A stretch of 64,000 bases of DNA from Chrysemys picta bellii (lineage: Eukaryota; Chordata; Testudines; Emydidae). The DNA lies in NCBI RefSeq assembly GCF_011386835.1, contig NC_088798.1, positions 2,604,001 to 2,668,000 of the forward strand, given 5' to 3'. Below are positions 14,421-24,037 of this stretch, piece after piece (within the stretch, counting starts at the first letter, position 1; each line of letters opens with the position of its first letter). The notes below the pieces were generated by a model that did not search any database, was not told the DNA's origin, and saw only the letters and a program-made list of their open reading frames with translations. The translations under genes and the position numbers were made by a program.

Positions 14421-14490
14421 TACAACATTTGGCTCAACAGAACCTCATCCTGGCTGGCATGCCCACAAAGCAATAACAACAACGCTCAAA

Positions 14491-14592
14491 GATGCTTCTT
14501 GCCGATGAAGAGGGCTGTAGCCCACGAAAGCTTATGCTCAAATAAATTTGGTAATCTCTAAAGTGCCACAAGTACTCCTGTTCTTCTTGCCT
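14491..14592 (+). mobile_element. Dispersed repeat with hammerhead-like core, truncated
   Basis: Same family as 60030-60195, in the opposite orientation. It reads 'gccgatgaagagggctgtag' and 'cccacgaaagcttatgctca', then 'taatctctaaagtgccacaa' and 'gtactcctgttcttcttgc', where it stops. Both ends are truncated and no target duplication was found. Confidence 0.8.
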
Positions 14593-15400
14593 GTGTTGGC
14601 TCTCTCCTAAAGATTAGCACTTCTTATGTGGCTTTCTAAATACTTTCTACTAAGTATTTGGGGGTACTCAATCCTGTGAGAGCCTGGGCACCCTCAGCTC
14701 CCCTAGGAGTTAATCAGGAGTGCTTAACACTTCACAGGATCTGGGCCTACGCAGCGCTTCATACTTCAGCAAGGATTTTGCCTGCGTAAGAAGTGCTCGT
14801 TAGGGCCCTTAACGTTAGTGTGTTCCTTATCTGCTTCCTGGAAGTCGTTTTATTCTCATTCATGAACATTTAATATTGGACAAAATTAAGCAGAGGCCAA
14901 CGCTCGTTACAAAAATAGGTGTTTTATTATCCTGGTGTCTGTTTGTCCCCACTGATAGTCCTCATGTTTCCCAGTGGCCTTATCTCGTCATGTTTGGCTG
15001 AGAAACCATGTGATGAACAAACTTAGCTACACCCACTAACTTCTTTTGATGTTTGAGCTTTCAGCCAGGAGTGAGAGACAATCCCAATTTCTGAACCACC
15101 CCCTATAGCCCTTAAGCTCCCCTTTTTCCTTGCTACAAAAAGTAAAGTTATGATGAGGGTGATGGAAATTTCTAAAATTCCCTTCATAATTGAAAATTAA
15201 ACTGTCTCATTCTTTCTGATTGGCGCTGGTTCCTGCTGCTAATCTGTTTAAAATACATGGCTGAGCTCTGAAGGATGGTCCACGCAGCCCAGCCTCTGTC
15301 CTAGGATTTCTTTCCAGGGATCTCCTTGTGTTGCTCTGTGAGATGTTTTGCTACAGCGCACTGATTCGTGATACTAGTCCACCCATTTTATTCCCTCCAG

Positions 15401-15497
15401 GCTCCGGATTCATTATGTGCAGTGGCAAGGAGAATCCGGATAGCGACGCTGATCTCGACGTGGATGGAGATGACACACTGGAATACGGGAAACCACA
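15401..15497 (+). CDS. RNF220: RNF220 coding exon (acidic segment)
   Basis: This exon follows the acceptor ttccctccag and ends at the donor gtatcg. It starts after the first base of a Gly codon and ends after two bases of a Gln codon. It encodes residues 1-33 of the visible part: SGFIMCSGKENPDSD, then a run of Asp residues (DADLDVDGDD), then TLEYGKPQ. This sequence is characteristic of vertebrate RNF220, a RING E3 ubiquitin ligase of about 566 residues, and falls near residue 376 of the human protein. In the family this middle region lies between the N-terminal part and the coiled coil/RING. The first codon base comes from an exon outside the window. Identification is by recalled family sequence, not by a database search. 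Confidence 0.95.
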
Positions 15498-16674
15498 GTA
15501 TCGTTTTTGAGACATTCGTACTCAGCTGTGGGTCTGATGCTTCTGACCCCGTGATACAGCGTTGCCCTGTGTAACGTTGAGTGAGCCAGCCCCCGTGAGA
15601 AATGCCAGCAGCTCCCCACACTGCATATCATACACTTGATCCTTTGGGTTATTTCCCTAATGTCTCTGACACAACACTTCCTTGTCCTTGTTAGTTACCT
15701 ATACCCCATCCTGGCATGTGCCTCCTTCGTCCACACCACCTTTTTCTACGTCACCGAAAGCGAATCATTCTGTGTCTCCTTTTTTCATACGCTCAGATTT
15801 TCCCAAAATGCACTCTGCTCCAGGAGTGTCCGAAGCTCCCTAAAAGCCGAACTGTGGCCCTTCCCGTTCCCGCGAGGCCCTGCCCCTGCACTGCCTCGTC
15901 CCCGAGGCCCTGCTCCCAAGCCCCCTTTTCCCCCTAAGATCCCACCACCCGCTCTCTCCTCTCCACCACCCCCCTCCCATTGCTCACCATTAAGGCCAGT
16001 AAAAAGTAATGGGGCCATGGCCCCCCCAGCCCCCTGTTCCGGTTCACTTGCTCTGCTCCAACTATTTGGTTAGGGCTGGAGCTTTTCCATCCAGAAATTT
16101 GGGCCAGAGCAACTGGACTATACCAAGCAGCTCTAGCGGCTGTTCAGTGCAGGCCTCTAGCAAGAGGGGGACAGGCACGCGATTTGAATTCCCTGACGGC
16201 AATGTTTCCACTCTGACATTCGGGGGGGGAGGCTTATTGTCTCTATTCTGGGATTTAATTAAACCTGCACCAGCTGGTGTGAGTCAGCATCTCTCTCATA
16301 GAGGCAGGGGCAGTGTGCTGACTGAGGCCTGCAGAGGATCCGGCCCTAAAGTTGGTATTCTCCAAACAAAACCGAACAGGAGATGGAGAATTTCTCTTTC
16401 TCAGAACAGCTCTTCCCGTATGTTACTATCAAAGGACTCTCTCCACATGGCACAGGGTGTTACCTTCCTGTCTAAGTTTGTTACCATGTTGCCTTTGAAA
16501 TCAAAGCTTCGGGAAGCGAGCTGTTGAGGTAGATTGTCCGAATGAACCCCGCTGTGTATCCTTTGGAGCCAAAGTTGGCTGGCTGAGCCCCCAGTGCCGC
16601 GAAATAGGCGCACCACCGAGCGCACACAGTCCCCCTCGACGAGGCTGTATTGCTCCTTAACCCTCTGTGCTCAG
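15498..16674 (+). other. RNF220: RNF220 intron, 1.18 kb
   Basis: The intron has donor gtatcg and acceptor ctgtgctcag. Its first part is unremarkable. About 15860-16080 is strongly C-rich, with runs of CCC and CCCTG, and resembles GC-rich turtle repeat sequence. The open frames at 15636-16073 and 16009-16527 are by-products of this composition. No other element was recognised. Confidence 0.85.
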
Positions 16675-16761
16675 GTATACCGAGGCAGACATCATCCCTT
16701 GCACCGGGGAAGAGCCGGGCGAAGCCAAAGAGCGGGAGGCACTCCGCGGTGCCGTCTTAAA
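16675..16761 (+). CDS. RNF220: RNF220 coding exon (TEADVIPCTGEEPG-type segment)
   Basis: The acceptor is tgtgctcag and the donor gtaagc. The exon completes the Gln codon of the previous exon and continues YTEADIIPCTGEEPGEAK, then EREALRGAVL, and ends after two bases of an Asn codon. Its length is 87 nt, so the phase is preserved (2 in, 2 out). It corresponds to residues 33-62 of the visible C-terminal part. The segment is charged, has no predicted membrane segment, and matches the RNF220 middle region in order and spacing. Confidence 0.95.
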
Positions 16762-17631
16762 GTAAGCGCCTGGGCTTTGGAATTGTTTTCACCAAACTGG
16801 CTGGGTGAGAGTTGAGGGGGAAATCCCTGTTCAGCTGTGTGTGTGTGAGACGTGGCAAGAGAGAGGCAAAGTCATGTGGCTTGGGCTGAATTCCCCACCC
16901 GGGGCGTAGGAAGGGGCAAATGAGGATATGGTTAGGGATTCGTAGAAGCCCCTGCTAAGCACATTCCCCAGCTACTCTGGCCACACCCACTCCCCAGAAG
17001 GGCCACCTACTCTGAGAGCAGCATTGGCCAGCTGCTAACTTCGGGTGGAGAAGACACTGGTGCTGCAATCCCCCTCTGGGCAGACCTTTCACGGTCGGGG
17101 GCCCTGAGCTCTGCCACCCCCCAGAGCGGACTGGAGTTGGGTAGATCTGTAGCTGCGCAGCTGCCCCTTGCATGCCACAGCGCTGGGTGCAGTATGTGTC
17201 GGCTAGCACCGTGCGTGGGACTGCCCGGGGTGGGGTAGAACAGGCCAGCGGACCCCTCTGCATGTTGCACTGATCAGGGGCAGGTCTGTGCCGCTCCCTC
17301 GTGGGGCAGGCCTTTGCACTGGGAACCGAGAGCCCTGCCTCACTTGCTCCAGGCTGTGAAATGCAGGCAGGCAGCCAGGGTGCCATGTGAGCCAGGCGCT
17401 GGGGGAAGTGCTTCAGGCAAATAACAAAATGACTGTGAACAGGGACCTAGGATTGTTTTTCTAGCCCTCTGCCCTGCACGGAAATAGGGCTTCAATTTCC
17501 CCTCTGTCTCGTAGACTGAGTGATCCTGTGAGGTCAAGGGTGAAGTGATTGATAAAGCAGTGAAATGAAGCTTTCTTACTGCTTAGCCTGTCACAAACAG
17601 TGGCTCAAAATTAGGTTCCACTCTGTAGAAA

Positions 17632-17790
17632 CATGGGATTTGCCAGGCTGGATCAGACCGTTGGGCCTTCAGCAGCAGCCAATCCCTCTGCTTCAGAGTG
17701 AGGTAGAACCATGGGGGGGCAATCCCTCGCCAGTGCCCGCAGACAGTAGTGGGGAGGTGTGGTGTGGGGATTACAGCAGGAGCCTGGAAC
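17632..17790 (-). mobile_element. CR1 LINE 3'-end fragment (degraded)
   Basis: The text 'gccaggctggatcagaccgt' at about 17645 is the reverse complement of the CR1 tail (ggaccattggtctgatccag...) seen intact at 12180-12213. A divergent CR1 3' region follows. It is a short, old copy in the antisense direction relative to RNF220. The right boundary is uncertain. Confidence 0.55.
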
Positions 17791-17804
17791 CTACCATGTC
17801 ACAG

Positions 17805-17990
17805 TCCCATATGTGGCTCTGTCACTCAACGCTGTCTTGCCTTGCAGTCCTTGAGACCCTCTCCGACTCATTTGCCCCATCTGTAAAATGGGGGTGATTA
17901 TACTTCATATTTGCAAAGTGCTTTGAAATTCTGACCAAAGGCTCCGGAGAAATGCAGAGTGTAATTATTAGCTCATGCCCTGAAGCAGGA
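17805..17990 (+). mobile_element. MIR-like CORE-SINE remnant
   Basis: It contains 'ccccatctgtaaaatggggg' followed by a spaced 'ttgcaaagtgctttgaaatt' and a tail ending 'gtaattatta'. This is the order of the MIR/CORE-SINE central and 3' parts. It is degraded and has no clear target duplication. Confidence 0.6.
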
Positions 17991-18588
17991 GGCTAGATTA
18001 CCCTTTTAATGTAACCCTCTTAGCTCGCAGAGCTGGAAATGTCACTTAGCGTTCATAATTACCCAGGCGCCTTTAAAGATTCTCTTGTGCTGTTGCCTCC
18101 TTTATTCTGTTGGCTCACAAGTGACTGGTCACGCTTGCCAGGTCTATATGCTTTAGTGTAATGGGTGTCCCAAATGTGAAGCGTTAAAAGGCCCCGCCTG
18201 TGAGAAGGGGCAGTTATTCTTGGAGGGAGAGTCTGTTGTACGTAGAGAGAAGCCTTTTGCCTCTGGAATCCTGGGTGCAAAACTCAGCCTTAGGTTACAA
18301 GGGAAGGAATTTGGATCCAAAGCCTTCAGTCTACATCACAACCACTGAGTGGTTCAGTACAGACTGTGTGGGCACAGCAGGAGTTGGGAGCATTGGGAGA
18401 GCTGTGCGGGGAACAAAGCCCAGTTCTAGAGAAGGCTAGTCCCTTGCTTTGATGCCCAGATTTAAGTGGGAGGGAATGTTGGTATTTAAGCTGTTGAAAC
18501 CTACAAAAACCAGTGAGGCTTGTGTGTGTTGTAGGGGCCACGGACTCCCCGTGACCTGCTTTCAGCATTCTCTCTTCTCTGTTTTTAG

Positions 18589-18644
18589 TGGTGGTACGCC
18601 CAGTACCCGAATAACGCCAGAGTTTTCCAAATGGGCCAGTGATG
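18589..18644 (+). CDS. RNF220: RNF220 coding exon (ITPEFSKWASD segment)
   Basis: The acceptor is gtttttag and the donor gtgagt. The exon is 56 nt. It completes the split Asn codon and encodes GGTPSTRITPEFSKWASD, then the first base of a Glu codon. These are residues 62-81 of the visible part. The short STRITPEFSKW segment is a strong signature of RNF220. Phase changes from 2 to 1 and is matched exactly by the next exon. Confidence 0.95.
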
Positions 18645-20831
18645 GTGAGTGTTAGATCCATAAATTACTGTTCCATCCTGAACAGGCAGATCTTCTCCTG
18701 CAGGTTTGGATGGAGGGCAGGGGGGTGCCGGGGGAGTGGGTTGATCTTCCACTTTTTTCGAGTTGCAGTCACTTGCCTTTGTAGTGGTCATGGTAACTGC
18801 ATGTCAATAAAAGCAGGCAGTGATCTTGTGTATAGATAGCCCCTTGACCCCCAAACAGTATCATTAACAATACTCGGTACTGGCAGAACACCTTTATTCT
18901 GGGGATCTCAGAGGGCCCCACGCGTATTCCTCCTCTTGGGCCTTTGAGGGGCTGACCCCAAGGTGGAGACTTGTCAGAGACAGGATTAGAACTCTGGCAT
19001 TTTGGGCTCCCACTCCTGGGCGCTGCCCATTAGGGCACCAACTTCCTGTTGAGCTGAATGATGTCATAAAATGGCATCTGAATGAAAGGGAAAAAAACAG
19101 CTGGTGACTGTTTGGCCTGGTGCCACAGGATGCCAGTTGGTAGCCAGTGAGGTCTCTTGTGGTGGGAGCCATATCTTGTCTCTTGACGTTGAGAGTCAGA
19201 GTGAGATCCCATCTGTAGAGAACAGGGAGTTTTAAGGCCAGCAGTCAAATAGCGAGGGTGGTGTCCTGGGGGCACTGCCCTCTGTGGTCTGATTGTCTAG
19301 GAGCAGGGTAACGGAGGAGCCTGCCCAGCTGGTCAGGAGGTCTCTGCGCAATAATGGACATGTAATGGAAGTTCTCCCTCCCCAGCAGAAACCACACTGT
19401 CTTGGGTCCTCCTCCTCCTCCGTTCACTTAAGCAGCTGTTCGAGCTTCACTCCCCAGTGCTGCTGTTCAGTCTCTGGGGGCTTGACCCAGACACACGTTC
19501 ATGCTGCCCCTTTTTTGTTGCCGTCCCATTTTTAAAAGGACATATGAGATTAATAATGCAACCTCCGAAGTAGATCTTGTCCTCTGTGGTGTCAGCATAA
19601 GAGAATAATGCCTCCTATTGCTGTTCCCATGGAGTTCTTCCTTTAGCCCAAGTGGCAGAAGCTTTTAGCATGGCATGTCCTGGCTTCTGTCCCAGCTGAG
19701 GATACACGGTGGAAGCTGCCCACAATAATGATCTGCGACAAAGAAAATGGTTTGAGCTGTGACTTACGTTGATACTCAATTGAAAGCATGTGTCGTTCTT
19801 TGAGGTTTTTTAAACCCATCGGGGGTGGTTTTATTTTTAAAAGCCAGCGGCCCCCGGGCACATACCCATCCCTACAATAACAAACTAGTGGGAAGTGTGA
19901 GCAGCCCCCCAGTAATAAAACTTCACACGTTCCCGCTGTAGAGCCCCAAGCACATCACAACATTGGGTAAGTGCTGTTGTCCCTGCTTTCCAGAAGAGGG
20001 AACCGAGACAGAACAAAGTTAGGAGACTTGCCCTCAGTCACCCAGGGAACGCAGTAGCAGAACTGGGAATAGAATGCTTGGTGCCTGACGCCCAGGCCTC
20101 ATAAGAGTCCACAACCAGGGGCTTGGGCAACTGCACAGTACCAAACCAACGTGGGGCTTGGACCTGGGAAGGGGAAGAGAAGGTTGAGGAATGGCGGTCT
20201 CACCGGGGACGTTATAAATAAGTGTATTAAATATTCTCTGTTCTTAATCACTTTCCTGTATGTGACACAGCACCCACATAGCTTCCTAAGAGAAGAGAGA
20301 ATAAACTGTCTTGGATAAGGGAAATTGGAGTACTTACCACAGACGGTGAATTAAATAAATCAGCTCTCCTTCAGTAGATGTATTGGAGGGATGGTGAAGA
20401 AGTAACAGCACTAATGCTTGGTATTAGCTTGGGTTTCTACAGCTCTTGTCACCCAAACACATCACAAGCTGCTCTGCATAGACTCATTGGCCAAGATAGT
20501 GGCTAGTGACTTTGGGTGCCCCGTTTAAGATCCCTTGAAGGAGCCAGATTTGCAGAGGGCAGTGCTCAGCAATTTCAGTCTGGACCCTTTAAGGCATCTC
20601 TGGCTGGGTGCCCAAAATCCCTCAATCACTGGAAAATCTTGGCTTTTTATTTTTTTGCCTCTTGTGGGGCAAATTTCGTCCAGTCCTGCCTTGCTGGAAA
20701 CCCGCTCTGCATGGCTGCTGTAGCAAACCTTTTCTGAAATAAATCTTAGTTCCGGGAAAGTGACTCCTGGGTCCTTTGCTCCTGCACCTGTTACACGTTT
20801 AGACTAAATGCCCTGTGCCTTCCCTCCACAG
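18645..20831 (+). other. RNF220: RNF220 intron, 2.19 kb
   Basis: The donor is gtgagt and the acceptor cctccacag. A MIR-like remnant lies at about 19955-20100. The rest is unique-looking sequence in which I recognise nothing. Confidence 0.85.
19955..20100 (-). mobile_element. MIR-like CORE-SINE remnant
   Basis: This has the usual reverse-strand order for such elements: 'gagggaaccgagacagaaca', then 'gacttgccctcagtcaccca', then 'agcagaactgggaatagaat'. This is the poorly conserved SINE core common in amniote introns. Boundaries are approximate. Confidence 0.55.
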
Positions 20832-20910
20832 AAATGCCCTCGACGAGTAACGGGGAGAGCAGTAAACAGGAGGCTCTGCACAAGACCTGTAAGAACAGCG
20901 ACATCGAAAA
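20832..20910 (+). CDS. RNF220: RNF220 coding exon (Ser-rich linker)
   Basis: The acceptor is cctccacag and the donor gtgagt. The exon is 79 nt and completes the split Glu codon. It encodes MPSTSNGESSKQEALHKT and CKNSDIEK, ending after two bases of a Lys codon. These are residues 81-107 of the visible part. It is a polar, Ser/Lys-rich linker just before the coiled coil. The Leu-His pair in EALHKT is a position where vertebrate copies differ, as far as I recall. Start and end are fixed by phase. Confidence 0.95.
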
Positions 20911-21758
20911 GTGAGTATAAAGCGCACCGCCCTGCCCACTCTGTGGAAGTAAGCAACTGCCCCCAGCTCTCTGAGCGTCAGGGGAACTCAGGCGCACACA
21001 GGCATATTTTGGCACCCTTGACCACTGAAGCAGTTATCCTTGAAATAAGCTACTTCCGTCCCAAACATCAGCATTGCATTATCTCCGCTCCTAGCTCCCG
21101 CTGTCTGAAGTGGCTGATAACAGGGGGGTTCCATCATCATGGGGTTAGGCCTTCTGATTTCCATGCTCCGTAGCAACTTCTCTTCCACAAAGGAAACACC
21201 CCACCTCTGTGTCTTGGCGCTCACTGCGGTGATCTCCAGCAGGCATGTGGTGTGGAGCGGGGAGGGCCGCCTGCTTTGTTGGTAAGCTCCGTGTTCTTCA
21301 GGATCTCTCTCCTAAAGGAAGCCCCCTATGCTCTCTCCTCGTCCCCGCTCAGACTCTGCCTTGGAACCTACATATTCCATCCTCCTCCTCTCCGTGGGAA
21401 GGACTCGGAGCAGCCCAAAGGCCGCACTTTGAGGGCAAACACTGAATACTCTTCCCTGTGGAGCAGTCAGCATTGGTCCTTGTGAGAGCCGGAGAGAGTC
21501 ACTAATATGAGACACCCTGAGCCTCCATCTCCCAGGATCTGAGCATGTTTCATCTGCATCCTTCCATCCCTGATTCAAGAGCCTGCAGCCCAGTGTTTAA
21601 GCTGTGTGAAAGCCCATTGTGCTGCTGATAATGGGGGGTTGTCACCATCTCCTTCTCCTGCTAGTTCCAGTCACTGCATGCATGTACGCATGACCTAGGA
21701 TGGAGCCAGGTCATGTTCTTGGCACTGTTTGTTTCAGATTTCTCTTTTGGGGATTCCC

Positions 21759-21780
21759 ACACACACACACACACACACAC
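21759..21780. repeat. (AC)11 microsatellite
   Basis: Eleven AC units without interruption, inside the 17.9 kb intron. Confidence 0.95.
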
Positions 21781-22869
21781 CCCTTCGGGTGGCTTGCCCC
21801 TTCCCACCCTCTTCCTAAAGGCTTGTGGGGAAACCCTGGCTGTTGGACGCCTAGCCGCGTGAGTGCCTCTGGGAATCCCGGCCTAGTAGTTTCAAGATCC
21901 TCCAAGGCTGCAGTGGATCATTTTAATTCCCTTTTTAAAAAGAGCGAGTTGGTTATTGCCTAAAATCAACTCTGATCGGGTAAGGAATAAACCGGCTCTG
22001 AATGAGACAGAAGCATCTCCCATCTCTGTGCTCGAAGATTCCAAATAACTTTATCTCGGATTAGTTTGAAATCCAGTTCCTTCTCCTCATCGACCTGCCC
22101 AGGCCCGACTTCAGGGTTCTATGTCCCCTGCAGACTGGAGACTTCTAACAGCTAAAGCAGCTTTAAGAAGCACTAGTGCATGGTCAGGTGTTAGCTGAGG
22201 TAATTCCCTGCTCACCCTGACCTCTGGTCTTTGGACCTTTTTTTTTCTGTTTTAAAGCCTCTCTACCCATGTGTCCCAGACATGGGTGATCCACACTGCT
22301 CATACTCTACATATAGCTTCTGATTTCATACTTATCAATCAGTGGGTTGAAAGTTAGACCACAGAATTTGGGGATTTGACAACACCGCAATAGGAGGCCT
22401 ATTTTTCAGAGTAACCACTCTCGTGCTTTGTGTCAGAGGTGTTGAATCCCTGAGCAGAAATCCTCTGTCTCAACCCTCCTTTGGTTTGTTGCTCATCCTT
22501 CGTAGGGCCTCCTAAGCTCTCCTTAGAGTCAGTGACTCTCTACCCTCCCAAATCCACTCCTGTTGAAAAGCTGAAAGGATTTGACCGTTTCCAGAACACT
22601 TGAGCTCAAGTGATAAATTGACCTTGCCTCCTTGATCAGGTTATTAAAGCTTGGTCTAGAGTCTTTGGAAGGATCCCCAAGCACTTTCCAGATGATGCGT
22701 AGAGTAACTACATTGTGAAATATGTGTATCCGTCCTGTCCCATCATAACCCTGCCCCAGTTCAACTCCCAGGCCTGCTGGAGCTGCTGGAAGGCAGGCAA
22801 AACTCCTTAGAAATGACAGGTAAAGCCTTACTGGCTTATTGACTCTCCCCAAGAAATTCCTCATTTAGA

Positions 22870-23118
22870 GGAACGAGGAGAGCTGAGCAGGGCCACCCAG
22901 AGGATTCGGGGGCCTGGGGTCTTCGGCGGCCGGGGGCCCCTGCCGCTGAATTGCTGCTGAAGACCCAGAGCGGAAGAAGCTCTGGGGCCCGGGCCCCACA
23001 AGAGTTTTCCAGGGCCGCTGGAGCGAGTGAAGGATCCCGCTCCAGGGGCCCCAAAAAACTCTCGTGGGGGTCCCTGCGCGATCTGGGGCAAATTGCCCCA
23101 CTTAGGCCCCCCCCCCCC
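22870..23118. repeat. GC-rich repeat-like block ending in poly-C
   Basis: A sharply bounded GC-rich island with GGGGCC and GGCCCC motifs on both strands and a run of about 14 C at 23108-23121. It lies between AT-rich flanks and opens long frames in several phases. It resembles GC-rich interspersed turtle repeats, but I cannot name a family. No target duplication was found. Confidence 0.4.
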
Positions 23119-23975
23119 CTTTATTTCTGTCAGGATCAGAAAGTAAGATGGTGTTGGAGGTGGATTCCCACCTTTCCCCGTGCGATGTGTGTGTGTGATA
23201 AATAGTTCCTGTCCTGCTGTTTAAGGAGCCTGGATGCTCTGCATGTTTGTCTGCGTAGGGGGGGTTGTGTTAAATTAATTGATAACAGCGCTCAGCCCTA
23301 GAATCCTACAGAAAGCGGGGGAGGAGGTGTTTCATACTGTCTGGCTGCTTCCCACTCTGCTGAGGAGCCGTGATATATGGTGACCCAGCCCAACAGGCTA
23401 AATTGATTCATCTCCAGTTCCTGTTTCTTAATCTGGAGCTAAATTGGTTTCATTTTTCTTGTTTTGGATGGCGCTTGCAGCAAGTTCTAGGCCGAAGCAC
23501 TTTGCTCCGTTGTTCATAACTTTAATTTTTGCTTTTAAATCTGGGTGTTATTGATTGGTGTGTTAAGCTCCATGTAGCATCTGATTAGCATTTTAAAAAG
23601 TTTAGAAGCACATGGTTTATCACCTGTGTCAGCTGTGCTCTCCATTTAGAACAATGGGTAATAGAGTTAGTGGTGATTCCATTTAGTGATCCTACTGTTA
23701 TAAGAATGACATTCCTTCCCCCCTTTCCAAAAATAAGTCTAGGCATGGAGAGTATTTTTTTAATTAGCTAATACGATACAATGCACTGTCCTTGTTTTGG
23801 CGTGCCGCTAATGTGCTTTGGTTGAAAGTTAATGGAATTTGCACTTCAGGCTTCCTTAGAAGACTCTCTTGCAAGCAAATTGACAAGCCTAGAGATGCAA
23901 GGAAAGTCCACACTGATTTCCCTACCTCCATGTACCTTGACAGGTCTCCATTGTTTCCCATACCAGTGACCTAGC

Positions 23976-24037
23976 CCCTTGCATCATTTGTGTTTGAACG
24001 TCAGATCCCTTGCGTCATTTGTGTTTGAACGTCAGAT
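23976..24037. repeat. 31-bp tandem duplication
   Basis: Two adjacent 31-bp units (23976-24006 and 24007-24037) differ at a single position, where one has GCATC and the other GCGTC. This is a simple recent tandem duplication in the intron. Confidence 0.95.

Larger units (their letters stand above)
1..15400 (+). other. RNF220: RNF220 intron (3' portion), upstream of first visible exon
   Basis: No exon was recognised in this stretch. The next exon begins in mid-codon at 15401, so this is intronic DNA whose 5' end lies outside the window. It holds CR1 3' ends, a (GT)n microsatellite, poly-C and poly-T tracts, MIR-like remnants and one hammerhead-like dispersed repeat, each listed separately. The block at about 4880-5400 is AT-rich, repeat-free and high in complexity, and could be conserved noncoding DNA. 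The rest shows no recognisable structure. Short open frames here have no splice context and no family resemblance. The block at 15830-16080, just past the first exon, is C-rich and resembles low-complexity repeat. Confidence 0.75.
16762..18588 (+). other. RNF220: RNF220 intron, 1.83 kb
   Basis: The donor is gtaagc and the acceptor gtttttag. The intron contains a CR1 3'-end fragment on the minus strand at about 17632-17790 and a MIR-like remnant at about 17805-17990. The GC-rich region 16955-17390 gives long spurious open frames. No other structure was seen. Confidence 0.85.

Noticed and set aside
1..15400. Upstream RNF220 exons
   Set aside because: I looked for the segments that precede the first visible exon in the family (zinc-finger-like and EYEWCG-type segments) and found none, so they lie to the left of the window.
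15636..16527. 145- and 172-residue plus-strand frames directly after the first RNF220 exon
   Set aside because: They follow the donor site, lie in C-rich intron and do not continue the RNF220 protein. The next true exon starts at 16675.
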